Shown here: positions 1-5,464 of the stretch, piece after piece | How the letters are laid out: each line of letters begins with the position of its first letter | Position numbering within the stretch: position 1 is the first letter of the stretch | Source: Deltaproteobacteria bacterium | Lineage (GTDB): Bacteria; Myxococcota; Polyangia; Polyangiales; B10-G4 | Reading direction: 5' to 3' | Length of the DNA stretch: 6,382 bases | NCBI GenBank assembly: GCA_019312705.1 | Contig: JAFDCW010000277.1 | Span: 1 to 6,382 of the forward strand | Notes under the pieces: model-generated | Database searches by the model: none | What the model saw: the letters and a program-made list of their open reading frames with translations, nothing else | Told to the model about the DNA's origin: nothing | Translations under genes and position numbers: made by a program

Positions 1-159
1 CCGGCGCCGTGCGTACACTTCGTCCCAGAAGGCCTCCTTTGCGACGCCGAGGTAGTCCGGCAGGAGGCTGTGCTCCTGGATGTTCCCGGGCGCGAGGGTT
101 CCATCGAAGTCGTAGACGATGGCCGTTCGCAGTGGTTCTCGCTCGGTGTCGGTGCCCAT
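1..159 (-). CDS. HAD-superfamily hydrolase, N-terminal fragment (runs off the window)
   Basis: Reading leftward from an ATG at 157-159, an open frame of 53 codons reaches base 1 without a stop, so only the N-terminus is present. Residues 13-22 (AIVYDFDGTL) form a hydrophobic strand followed by DxDGT, the HAD motif I: Asp17 would be the nucleophile and Asp19 the general acid. The following APGNIQEHS is like that of HAD phosphatases with a helical cap inserted after motif I. Family members usually act on phosphate esters in the cytoplasm; the substrate cannot be told from this piece. The start lies 44 bases after the ferritin-like gene on the same strand, so it may be the last gene of that group. 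The ribosome binding site is weak (a GGGGCG stretch). HAD assignment is firm; the subfamily is unknown because motifs II-IV lie outside the window. Confidence 0.8.
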   Translation of the reverse strand, partial: MGTDTEREPLRTAIVYDFDGTLAPGNIQEHSLLPDYLGVAKEAFWDEVYARRR

Positions 160-203
160 CGATCGTCGCCCCGTTTCTTGCCCAGTATTGACGGTCGTTC
201 GCG

Positions 204-1088
204 TCACTTCTGCGACCGGCGCGCCCAGGCGCCCCGGGCGTCGAGGCCGATCTGCTCAAAGCGCGGCAGGATCTCGTGCTCCAGGGTCGCGTAGAAGATT
301 GTCGCGTATTGCTCCTTGGTCAGGAGTGCGAGGTTCGGCTCGGCCGGGTCCCCGGGTTCGATGGTGATCTCCGTGCCCGCGAGGTCTTCGAGGGAAACGC
401 CGCTGGCGGCGCCGCGCTCGAAAGCCGCGAGGCGTCGCGAGAGGCGTTCGCCGAGCCAGCTCCGGGACTCGTCGGTGAGCCTCGGCCAGAGCTCAGCGAA
501 GGTCTCCCAGCCGAAGGTGGCGTGCAGATGCTCATCGCGGAGAATCTGCCGGATGACAGCCTCGCCGACGGGATCGGTGCAGACCGTCGCCACCGCTTCG
601 AAGAGGGGCCGTGAGAGCGTCTCGCCGATGCAGCACGAGCAGAGGATGGCGTCGGCAGCCCAGCGCAGCAGGGGCTCCACCTCACTTGGCGCGTCCTTGC
701 AGGAGGGCGGCTCCGGGAAGGGCATGCTCGGGCGGGTGAAGTCGAGGTCGCCGGGAGCGGCTTCGGGCCAGGTGACGTGAGCCATGCGCCCGCAGAGTTC
801 GGCGTGACGCACCTCGTCGGTCACCAGGCGGGAGATGCCCCCGAGGATCTCGATCGGCACCCGGGCCTCGGCGAGGGCGTGGCCGACGGCGGTGAACTCG
901 TAGACGGACCCGAGCTCCTCGCGAGCCCGACGGATCCATTGACGTGCTGCGCGAACTCGGAGACCGAGGGAATAGCGCGACACCTCGAACGCGTCGAAGT
1001 CCGGCCAATCATCGCGGTGGACTTGCTGGACGTGGATCGCGGTGAGACCGCGCCCACTCCCGCCGAGCGGGTCCGGCGCGTCACCCAC
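204..1088 (-). CDS. Ferritin-like putative diiron protein
   Basis: A 294-residue protein with the four-helix pattern of ferritin-like diiron proteins. Helix A carries EE at 57-58 and Glu64; helix B has DEVRHAE (Glu92, His95); helix C has Glu156; helix D has DEHLH (Glu186, His189). The two ExxH motifs plus the two lone Glu are the usual ligand set for a carboxylate-bridged di-iron centre. Such proteins store or oxidise iron or activate oxygen; which applies here is not known. The sequence is not classical ferritin or bacterioferritin, being longer, with a loop at about 103-135 and a C-terminal extension after 215. There is no signal peptide, so it is cytoplasmic. A Cys cluster (Cys150, 152, 153) precedes Glu156, with further Cys at 99, 130 and 170. 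The GTG start is chosen because GGAG lies 6 bases before it and the upstream gene ends 3 bases away; an internal GTG at codon 36 is less likely. Confidence 0.82.
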   Translation of the reverse strand: MGDAPDPLGGSGRGLTAIHVQQVHRDDWPDFDAFEVSRYSLGLRVRAARQWIRRAREELGSVYEFTAVGHALAEARVPIEILGGISRLVTDEVRHAELCGRMAHVTWPEAAPGDLDFTRPSMPFPEPPSCKDAPSEVEPLLRWAADAILCSCCIGETLSRPLFEAVATVCTDPVGEAVIRQILRDEHLHATFGWETFAELWPRLTDESRSWLGERLSRRLAAFERGAASGVSLEDLAGTEITIEPGDPAEPNLALLTKEQYATIFYATLEHEILPRFEQIGLDARGAWARRSQK

Positions 1089-1091
1089 GCC

Positions 1092-1352
1092 CTACTCCGG
1101 GGCCGGGGCCGGCTCGTTGATCGGGTGGGTCGGCTCGGGCTCGATCTCGTTCGAGGTCTCGTGCTCCGGTTCGGGCTCGACCTCGTTCGAGGTCTCGTGC
1201 TCCGGTTCGGGCTCGTTGACCATCGACTCGGGCCCGTTGACCGTCTCCTGATCTCCGCCGCAGGCGCCGAGGGCCGGTGCCGTCGCGAGCAGCGCGGTGG
1301 TCACCGCGAAATGAAGGACCTTGCCACGACGCTTCTTCTTCTGACCGCTCAT
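1092..1352 (-). CDS. Small acidic Glu/Pro-rich lipoprotein
   Basis: An 86-residue protein. Residues 1-11 are basic (KKKRRGK), residues 12-30 are hydrophobic, and LGAC at 28-31 is a lipobox, so signal peptidase II would cleave before Cys31. The 56-residue mature part contains 16 Glu and no Lys or Arg. It is rich in Pro and contains two copies of the 12-residue unit EPEPEHETSNEV/I, so it is probably extended and disordered, a tether or spacer at the membrane rather than an enzyme. I recognise no family. GGGAGG lies just before the ATG. The open frame continues upstream to 1697 but there it only shadows the thioesterase gene, so the ATG at 1352 followed by a proper signal peptide is the true start. 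It is the first gene of a tight pair with the ferritin-like gene. The 91 bases between it and the thioesterase may hold its promoter, but I could not identify convincing boxes. Confidence 0.8.
   Translation of the reverse strand: MSGQKKKRRGKVLHFAVTTALLATAPALGACGGDQETVNGPESMVNEPEPEHETSNEVEPEPEHETSNEIEPEPTHPINEPAPAPE
1095..1098 (-). promoter_or_regulatory. Ribosome binding site inside the upstream gene, fixing the GTG start of the ferritin-like gene
   Basis: On the minus strand the order is GGAG, then the lipoprotein stop TAG, then GGC, then GTG. The GGAG therefore sits 6 bases before the GTG start, an ideal distance, and overlaps the last codons of the lipoprotein gene. This supports the GTG start and suggests coupled translation of the two genes. 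Confidence 0.6.
1135..1215. repeat. 36-bp tandem repeat, two full copies plus a 9-base remnant
   Basis: Copies at 1135-1170 and 1171-1206 differ at a single base (T at 1145, C at 1181), and 1207-1215 repeats the first nine bases again. The unit is a multiple of three and encodes 12 residues of the lipoprotein (EPEPEHETSNEV or I), so a change in copy number would lengthen or shorten the protein without breaking the frame. The near identity at DNA level suggests a recent duplication or repeat slippage. Confidence 0.9.
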
Positions 1353-1443
1353 ATTCCCTCCCGGAGGTCGCCGACCATACCAGAGATTGCTGATAGGCGC
1401 TTCACGCGCTGGCGCGGAGTTCAGACGTCCGGCACTCAGTTGT
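1353..1443. other. Intergenic gap between thioesterase and lipoprotein genes
   Basis: These 91 bases lie between two minus-strand genes. Apart from the ribosome binding site at its left edge I see no convincing promoter boxes, and no hairpin followed by a T-run that would serve as a terminator. A promoter for the lipoprotein/ferritin-like pair is likely here by position only. Confidence 0.35.
1357..1361 (-). promoter_or_regulatory. Ribosome binding site of the lipoprotein gene
   Basis: On the minus strand GGAGG is followed by GAAT and then ATG. The 4-base spacing is a little short but the match is strong, and it decides the start of the lipoprotein within a longer open frame. Confidence 0.6.
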
Positions 1444-1869
1444 TCAGGCGGTTGCGGCGGGAGGGATAGAATAGGTGAGGGTGGCGTGGGCGACGACAGC
1501 GTCGTCTTCGGCCCGGCGTACGAAGACTTCGCCGACGGCGAGGCGCTGGCCGAGTTTGAGCAGCTTCGCGTCGGCGACGACGTCTCCCTCCTTCGCCCGG
1601 CGGAGGAAGTTGATGTTGCAGTTGGTGGTGAGGGCGAGGGCCTGGGGGCCGATTTCGGAGAGCACGGCGAAGTACATCGCGGTGTCGACGAGGGCAAAGA
1701 GGGTCGGGCCAGACGCGGTGTCCCCGGGGCGGAGATGCTCTCGGGCGACAGGCAGACGGACGCGCGCCGACATGTCGCCTACGCGCTCGAGGATCCACCC
1801 GAACGATCGCGCTTGGGGAAATGCGGCATCCATGAAGCGCTCGATTTCTTCAACGGTCATCTTGGCCAT
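1444..1869 (-). CDS. PaaI-type hotdog-fold thioesterase
   Basis: A 141-residue protein, the usual length of a single hotdog domain. Residues 47-65 (RPGDTASGPTLFALVDTAM) match the signature around the central helix of PaaI/YbgC-like acyl-CoA thioesterases. Asp62 is in the place of the catalytic Asp. The His-Gly-Gly of classical PaaI is replaced by Ala-Ser-Gly-Pro, which is known in a branch of the family where RPG-x-x-x-SGPT and TTNxNINFLR (here TTNCNINFLR, 81-90) occur together. These enzymes hydrolyse acyl-CoA thioesters in the cytoplasm as homotetramers or dimers; the acyl group is unknown. The ATG at 1869 is used; a second ATG three codons in (1860) is equally possible because neither has a clear ribosome binding site. 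It is divergent from the phosphatase gene, 64 bases away, and co-directional with the lipoprotein gene. Confidence 0.85.
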   Translation of the reverse strand: MAKMTVEEIERFMDAAFPQARSFGWILERVGDMSARVRLPVAREHLRPGDTASGPTLFALVDTAMYFAVLSEIGPQALALTTNCNINFLRRAKEGDVVADAKLLKLGQRLAVGEVFVRRAEDDAVVAHATLTYSIPPAATA

Positions 1870-1933
1870 GGCTTGGGGCGTACCACAGAAGACCGTTGGG
1901 GAAGAGGTGGGCGCCGTGTAGCGTTCAGCCCCC
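1870..1933. promoter_or_regulatory. Divergent intergenic region (thioesterase / phosphatase)
   Basis: The 64 bases between the two divergent starts must carry the signals for both genes, or the transcripts start very near the coding regions. An in-frame TAG at 1919-1921 bounds the phosphatase frame upstream. I see no clear -35/-10 pair or symmetrical operator. Confidence 0.3.
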
Positions 1934-2605
1934 GTGCTCTACGGCGCCGCATTCTTCGCCCTCGGGGCATGCTTCGCATTGGCCGCCGCGAACGGCGGGC
2001 CGTGGTGGGTTTTGGCTTGGCCCGCGGGGTGTTGCTTCGTGATTGGCGCGGGGTACCTCGGCGCCGGTGCGGGCATGCTCGGCAAGAGGCGCGATGGCAC
2101 GCGACCCGGCTGGAACCGGGTGGTCTTCGGGCCCTACTACTTCTTGGTTTGGCTGACGATGCGCTTCATTCGCGGGCTGTCCGGGGAAGATGCGTTCAAC
2201 GAAGTGAGCCCGGGGTTGTATGTCGGGCGCCGGGCGGAGGTGCACGAGATCCCCCGGGGCACGAAGGTGGTCTTGGACCTCACGGCGGAGCTCGACGTGC
2301 CGGACGGGGTGCGCGAGGCCTTCGACTATCGAACGTTGCCTACCCTCGATGGCGCAGCACCGCGCAAGGCGGACTTCCGTAGTTTCGTGGAGAGCGCAGC
2401 CGAAACCGAGGGGCCTATCTACGTGCACTGCGCGGCGGGGCACGCGCGGTCGGCGATGACGGCGGCGGCGATCCTGTTGAAGCGGGGGGATGCGCGGGAG
2501 CCGTGGGAGGTCGTGAGGGCTTTGCGCGAGAAGAGGCCGCGCATCGGGCTTTCGACGCCGCAGCGGCGGTTGCTCAGCCGCCTCGCCGACGAGTTCAGGA
2601 GTTGA
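1934..2605 (+). CDS. Membrane-anchored dual-specificity-type protein phosphatase
   Basis: A 223-residue protein. Residues 2-20 and about 24-49 are hydrophobic and probably form two membrane helices, with a third hydrophobic stretch at 63-79 (VVFGPYYFLVWLTMRFI). The cytoplasmic part from about 90 is a Cys-phosphatase domain. HCAAGHARS at 165-173 is the CX5R phosphate-binding loop with nucleophile Cys166, Arg172 and Ser173. Asp139 in PTLDG, 27 residues earlier, is well placed as the general acid. SPGLYVGRR at 92-100 is a typical entry strand of this fold. The family removes phosphate from phosphoproteins, phosphoinositides or phosphatidylglycerophosphate; the membrane anchor makes a lipid-linked or membrane protein substrate possible. 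The GTG start at 1934 is the first start after an in-frame stop at 1919; no good ribosome binding site is seen. The last 11 bases overlap the end of the convergent GST gene. Confidence 0.82.
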   Translation: MLYGAAFFALGACFALAAANGGPWWVLAWPAGCCFVIGAGYLGAGAGMLGKRRDGTRPGWNRVVFGPYYFLVWLTMRFIRGLSGEDAFNEVSPGLYVGRRAEVHEIPRGTKVVLDLTAELDVPDGVREAFDYRTLPTLDGAAPRKADFRSFVESAAETEGPIYVHCAAGHARSAMTAAAILLKRGDAREPWEVVRALREKRPRIGLSTPQRRLLSRLADEFRS

Positions 2606-3347
2606 GAGAACGACGCACGCCGCGGAAGTCCGTCTCGGCGGCGAGGGCGTCGCGCCATTCGAGAAGGTCTCGGAACTCCTCGGCGAACTCGGGGTCGGTC
2701 CAGTCCCGCACTTCTTCGGGGCCGCGCTTGGTCCGAGAACTCGGGCTCACCACCTCGAGCATGGTGGCCATGGCGATGTCGGCATAGCTTGGGGCGGCGC
2801 CGAGCACGTAAGGCCCATTGCCGAGGGCATCACGAAGCTGGGTCAGGGCATCGGCCATGGCGCTCCGCGGGGCCGGTGCGTACTTGCCGAGAGTGCGTCT
2901 GGCAATGGCCCGGGCAACGGGCCGAAGCATCGGCGCAACGAAGGGCGGGAACTCCTTGGAAGACGCTTCATCGAGGTGGCCGGCGTTGTCGATCATTTGG
3001 CGGACGAGGCGTTGGCGGCCGTACTCGAGGGCCCGGTCGGCGAGGGCGTTCCAGCGGTTGGCCGCGGCGAGGTCGGGGATGAGGTTCGGCGCGGGGGCCT
3101 CGGGCGACGCGTGGGCGACAGCCCATCGGGCGATATCGAAGGAGTCCTCGATGGGACCGCCCGGGGCGCCCAGAAGGACGGGCACGCTGACCGTTCCGCC
3201 GAGACGGCGAAGACGCAGGCGCAGACGGGGCTCACCGAGGGTCGGGGTGTACTGGACGAAGCGCGCGGGCACGCCCGAGAGGTAGAGCGCCCAGGCCGCG
3301 CGCTGGGTCCAGGGGGAGTAGTCGAGGCCGACGAGCAGGGGGGTCAT
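2595..3347 (-). CDS. Glutathione S-transferase-like protein
   Basis: A 250-residue protein with the two-domain GST layout. Residues 3-75 are the thioredoxin-like domain: SPWT at 11-14 is in the place of the active-site Ser/Cys motif, Val55-Pro56 is the cis-proline loop, and Glu67-Asp68-Ser69 matches the residues that hold the gamma-glutamyl part of glutathione. Residues from about 95 are helical, and SYAD (187-190) is the N-capping box with Asp190 seen in GST C-terminal domains. GSTs conjugate glutathione to electrophiles, isomerise or dehalogenate in the cytoplasm; here the substrate is unknown. The ATG at 3347 is chosen because the protein then begins right at the first strand. An upstream TTG at 3389 would put the start inside the operator. 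No clear ribosome binding site is visible. The gene is divergent from the TetR gene and shares its operator region. Confidence 0.85.
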   Translation of the reverse strand: MTPLLVGLDYSPWTQRAAWALYLSGVPARFVQYTPTLGEPRLRLRLRRLGGTVSVPVLLGAPGGPIEDSFDIARWAVAHASPEAPAPNLIPDLAAANRWNALADRALEYGRQRLVRQMIDNAGHLDEASSKEFPPFVAPMLRPVARAIARRTLGKYAPAPRSAMADALTQLRDALGNGPYVLGAAPSYADIAMATMLEVVSPSSRTKRGPEEVRDWTDPEFAEEFRDLLEWRDALAAETDFRGVRRSLNS

Positions 3348-3383
3348 CGGCCGGGAGTATGGGGAATTCTCACAGAAGTAACC

Positions 3384-3396
3384 TGACAAATCGTCA
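3384..3396. promoter_or_regulatory. Putative TetR operator, box 1
   Basis: TGACAAATCGTCA, a 13-base palindrome with one mismatch. Read on the minus strand it is TGACGATTTGTCA, differing from box 2 at one base. It overlaps the possible -35 of the TetR operon and lies downstream of the possible -10 of the GST gene, where a bound repressor could block both. Confidence 0.7.
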
Positions 3397-3408
3397 GATT
3401 ATGTTATT

Positions 3409-3421
3409 TGACGATTCGTCA
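3409..3421. promoter_or_regulatory. Putative TetR operator, box 2
   Basis: TGACGATTCGTCA, a perfect palindrome of two 6-base arms around a central T. Its centre is 25 bases from the centre of box 1. It ends 4 bases before the ATG of the TetR gene, so it would cover the transcript start or leader of that operon. Divergent layout next to a tetR-type gene makes the encoded regulator the likely ligand. Confidence 0.75.
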
Positions 3422-3425
3422 GCTC

Positions 3426-4022
3426 ATGGCTCGCCCCGTCGACATCGAAAAGCGCCGCGATCTCGCCCAGCGGGCCGTGGAGATCCTCCAAGAAGAGGGC
3501 TTCGACATCTCGAATAGCCGCCTCGCCGAGGCCCTCGGGGTCAAACGGCCGACCCTGCTCTACCACTTCCCGACGCGGGCAGTGCTCGTCGAGCGCGCCC
3601 TCGAAGAGCTGCTGACGGAGCAGATGGTCTTCGTGATGGGGCGGGTGAACGAACACCAGCACCCCATCGACCGGCTCTTTGCCCAGATCCGCGCCGTGCA
3701 CGAGTTTCACCGGGGTAGCGAAGAGCGGGTGGTCTTCTTGAGCCAGGCCATCGCGATGACCAGCAAGCCGCGCATGGCGGAGATCATCGACGTGGGCAAT
3801 CGCGTCTTCGCCGCCCAACGCGCCGCCGCCGAAGAGCTGCTGCGCGAGGGCATCGCCAACGGAACCGTGGCGCCCTGCGACCCCGCGGCGTTGGTGGCGA
3901 CGCTGCGCGCCACTCAGGACGGTTTGATGGTCCAGCGAGTGATGGCCGGCGTCGACCTGGGGCCCGTACACGACTTCATCTGGGAACACTTGCTAGCGCC
4001 GCTGAAGAGAGAAGGGGAATGA
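3426..4022 (+). CDS. TetR-family transcriptional regulator
   Basis: A 198-residue protein, the normal length for the family. Residues about 8-52 form the DNA-binding head: a first helix (RRDLAQRAVEILQEEGF), then a helix-turn-helix ending in the conserved LAEALGVKRPTLLYHFPTR, where the Y-H-F tail of the recognition helix is diagnostic. The rest is helical and would bind the inducing ligand and form the dimer. It probably represses its own operon and the divergent GST gene through the two palindromes just upstream, with release by an unknown small molecule that may be a substrate of the enzymes. ATG at 3426 is preferred; an in-frame TTG at 3408 lies at the edge of box 2. There is no recognisable ribosome binding site, so a very short leader is possible. 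Its stop overlaps the start of the PLP enzyme gene by ATGA (4019-4022). Confidence 0.9.
   Translation: MARPVDIEKRRDLAQRAVEILQEEGFDISNSRLAEALGVKRPTLLYHFPTRAVLVERALEELLTEQMVFVMGRVNEHQHPIDRLFAQIRAVHEFHRGSEERVVFLSQAIAMTSKPRMAEIIDVGNRVFAAQRAAAEELLREGIANGTVAPCDPAALVATLRATQDGLMVQRVMAGVDLGPVHDFIWEHLLAPLKREGE
4013..4017 (+). promoter_or_regulatory. Ribosome binding site of the PLP enzyme gene
   Basis: AGGGG lies at the very end of the TetR gene. It is only one base from the ATG at 4019 but 7 bases from the in-frame ATG at 4025, so the second ATG may be the real start. Either way translation is likely coupled to that of the TetR gene. Confidence 0.5.
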
Positions 4023-5464
4023 CGATGACTACGAGGGACTTTCCAGAAGGAGGGCAGAGCCGCGAGGACGTCCTCGCCGCTTTGACCGACATCAAGTCGC
4101 GAGATCTCGAAATCGACGGTCACGCCTTTGCGTTCATCTACGACGCCGGGGAGGAAGCCCGGGCTCTAGCCCGCGACGCCTTCGCCTCGTGCATGACGAT
4201 CAACGGCCTCGACCCGACGGTCTACCCCTCGGCCCGCACCCTCGAGAACACCGTCGTCGGCGCGTGCCTCGGGCTCTTGAATGCCCCCGAAGAGGCGGTC
4301 GGTACGGCGACCGCCGGCGGCACCGAGTCGGTGATGCTCGCGGTGAAGACCGCCCGGGACTACGCCCGGAAGACGCGCCCCGCCGTGAAGACCCCGAAGA
4401 TGCTCCTGCCGGTGACCGCCCACGCTTGTTTTCACAAGGCGGCGCACTACCTCGGGGTCGAAGCCATCACCGTCGATGTGGACCCCGAGACGATGCGCGC
4501 CTCGGTGGAAGACGCCCGCGAGAAGATGAGCGACGACGTCGTCCTGGTCGTCGGCTCGGCGCCGAGCTACGCCCACGGCGTCGTCGACCCCATCGAAGGT
4601 CTCGGAGCCCTGGCCCAGGAGCACGGCGCCCTCATGCACGTGGACGCATGCGTCGGCGGCTTCGCCCTGCCCTTCCTCCGGGAAGAGGGCGTCGATGTGC
4701 CGCCCTTCGACTTTGCCGTCCCGGGCGTCACCAGCATCTCCCTCGACATCCACAAGTACGGTTTCGCCCCCAAGGGCATCTCCGTATTGCTCCAACGGCG
4801 CCGAGAGCTTCGCGACGCCCAGTACTACGCCTGCGCGACCTGGACGGGCTACTCGGTCATCAACTCGACGACCCTCGGCAGCAAGTCGGCGTCGGCCCTC
4901 GGGGGCGCCTTCGCGCTCATGCACCACCTCGGCCGCGCCGGCTACCGGGCCCGGGCCAAGGCGATGTGGGACGCGACTCAGACGATGATCGGGGCGATCG
5001 AGCGCATCGACGGCATCCACCTGCTCGCCAAGCCAAACATGAACCTCTTCGCGTTCACGACCGACGAGGGAGACATCTTCGAGCTCGCCGACCGTCTGAC
5101 CGAGGCCGGATGGCACGTGCAGCCGACCTACGCCTACGGCCCATCGCCGGCCCACATCCACTTGAGCATCGACCCGACCAACGCGGCCCACGTCGACGCC
5201 CTCATCGCCGACGTCGAAAAGGCCGTCGTGGGTCTGCCCCCGCGCCAGGCACCTCCCGCCGACGTGGTGGCGATGTTCGACCAACTCGGTCAGGACGATG
5301 CTTCGGGCGACGGCCTCGACGCGGGCATGCTGCTCGCCCAGCTCGGCATCGCCGACGGGCAGCTCCCGAAGCAGAGCGCCATCATCCATCGCCTCATCGA
5401 CGCCGCATCGCCGCCGGCCCGGGAGCGCCTCCTGGTTCTCTTCTTCGGGGAACTCTTCTCATGA
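4019..5464 (+). CDS. Sphingosine-1-phosphate-lyase-like PLP-dependent lyase/decarboxylase
   Basis: A 481-residue fold-type I PLP enzyme of the group II decarboxylase superfamily. AGGTES (99-104) binds the cofactor phosphate; His135 in PVTAHACFHKAA should stack on the ring; HVDACVGGF (207-215) provides Asp209 for the pyridine nitrogen; SLDIHKYGFAPKG (241-253) carries Lys246, the expected Schiff-base lysine. HKYGFAPKG, HVDxCxGGF and the PVTAHAxFxKAA block are closest to what I recall of sphingosine-1-phosphate lyases and their bacterial homologues rather than glutamate or aromatic decarboxylases. Such lyases cleave a phosphorylated long-chain amino alcohol to an aldehyde and phosphoethanolamine. 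No N-terminal membrane helix is present, unlike eukaryotic lyases, so this is a soluble enzyme. The true substrate is not shown by the sequence; a decarboxylase acting on another amino acid is the alternative. It sits between TetR and M81 genes, overlapping each by ATGA. Start may be 4019 or 4025. Confidence 0.85.
   Translation: MTMTTRDFPEGGQSREDVLAALTDIKSRDLEIDGHAFAFIYDAGEEARALARDAFASCMTINGLDPTVYPSARTLENTVVGACLGLLNAPEEAVGTATAGGTESVMLAVKTARDYARKTRPAVKTPKMLLPVTAHACFHKAAHYLGVEAITVDVDPETMRASVEDAREKMSDDVVLVVGSAPSYAHGVVDPIEGLGALAQEHGALMHVDACVGGFALPFLREEGVDVPPFDFAVPGVTSISLDIHKYGFAPKGISVLLQRRRELRDAQYYACATWTGYSVINSTTLGSKSASALGGAFALMHHLGRAGYRARAKAMWDATQTMIGAIERIDGIHLLAKPNMNLFAFTTDEGDIFELADRLTEAGWHVQPTYAYGPSPAHIHLSIDPTNAAHVDALIADVEKAVVGLPPRQAPPADVVAMFDQLGQDDASGDGLDAGMLLAQLGIADGQLPKQSAIIHRLIDAASPPARERLLVLFFGELFS

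Larger units (their letters stand above)
3348..3425. promoter_or_regulatory. Divergent promoter region between GST and TetR genes
   Basis: These 78 bases include the most AT-rich patch of the window (about 3388-3410). On the plus strand CTGACA (3383-3388), a 16-base spacer and TATTTG (3405-3410) form a possible -35/-10 pair for the TetR operon. On the minus strand CATAAT (3403 down to 3398) is a possible -10 for the GST gene without a good -35. Two palindromic boxes cover these elements. Promoter placement is inferred from sequence only. Confidence 0.5.

Noticed and set aside
777..1469. 230-codon plus-strand frame with a repeated LDLVRGLVLRFG segment
   Set aside because: The protein repeat is only the reverse complement of the lipoprotein's 36-bp DNA repeat; the frame is antisense to the ferritin-like and lipoprotein genes.
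1353..1697. Upstream extension of the lipoprotein frame
   Set aside because: The added residues are Ser/Pro/Arg-rich shadow sequence of the thioesterase, and the lipobox signal peptide and GGAGG fix the start at 1352.
1387..2382. 331-codon open frame on the plus strand
   Set aside because: It runs antisense through the thioesterase and then out of frame through the phosphatase. The product is Arg/Gly-rich with no domain.
3348..3389. Upstream TTG start for the GST gene adding 14 residues
   Set aside because: It would start inside operator box 1, lacks a ribosome binding site and adds residues before the first strand of the fold.
3399..3989. 196-codon minus-strand frame opposite the TetR gene
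   Set aside because: It is antisense to a clear TetR protein and would use sequence inside the operator region; no family resemblance.
4166..5389. 407-codon open frame on the minus strand
   Set aside because: It is exactly antisense to the PLP enzyme, whose motifs are unmistakable. Its translation is low-complexity Val/Gly/Arg/Asp/His without a fold I recognise, as expected from the codon bias of a GC-rich gene.
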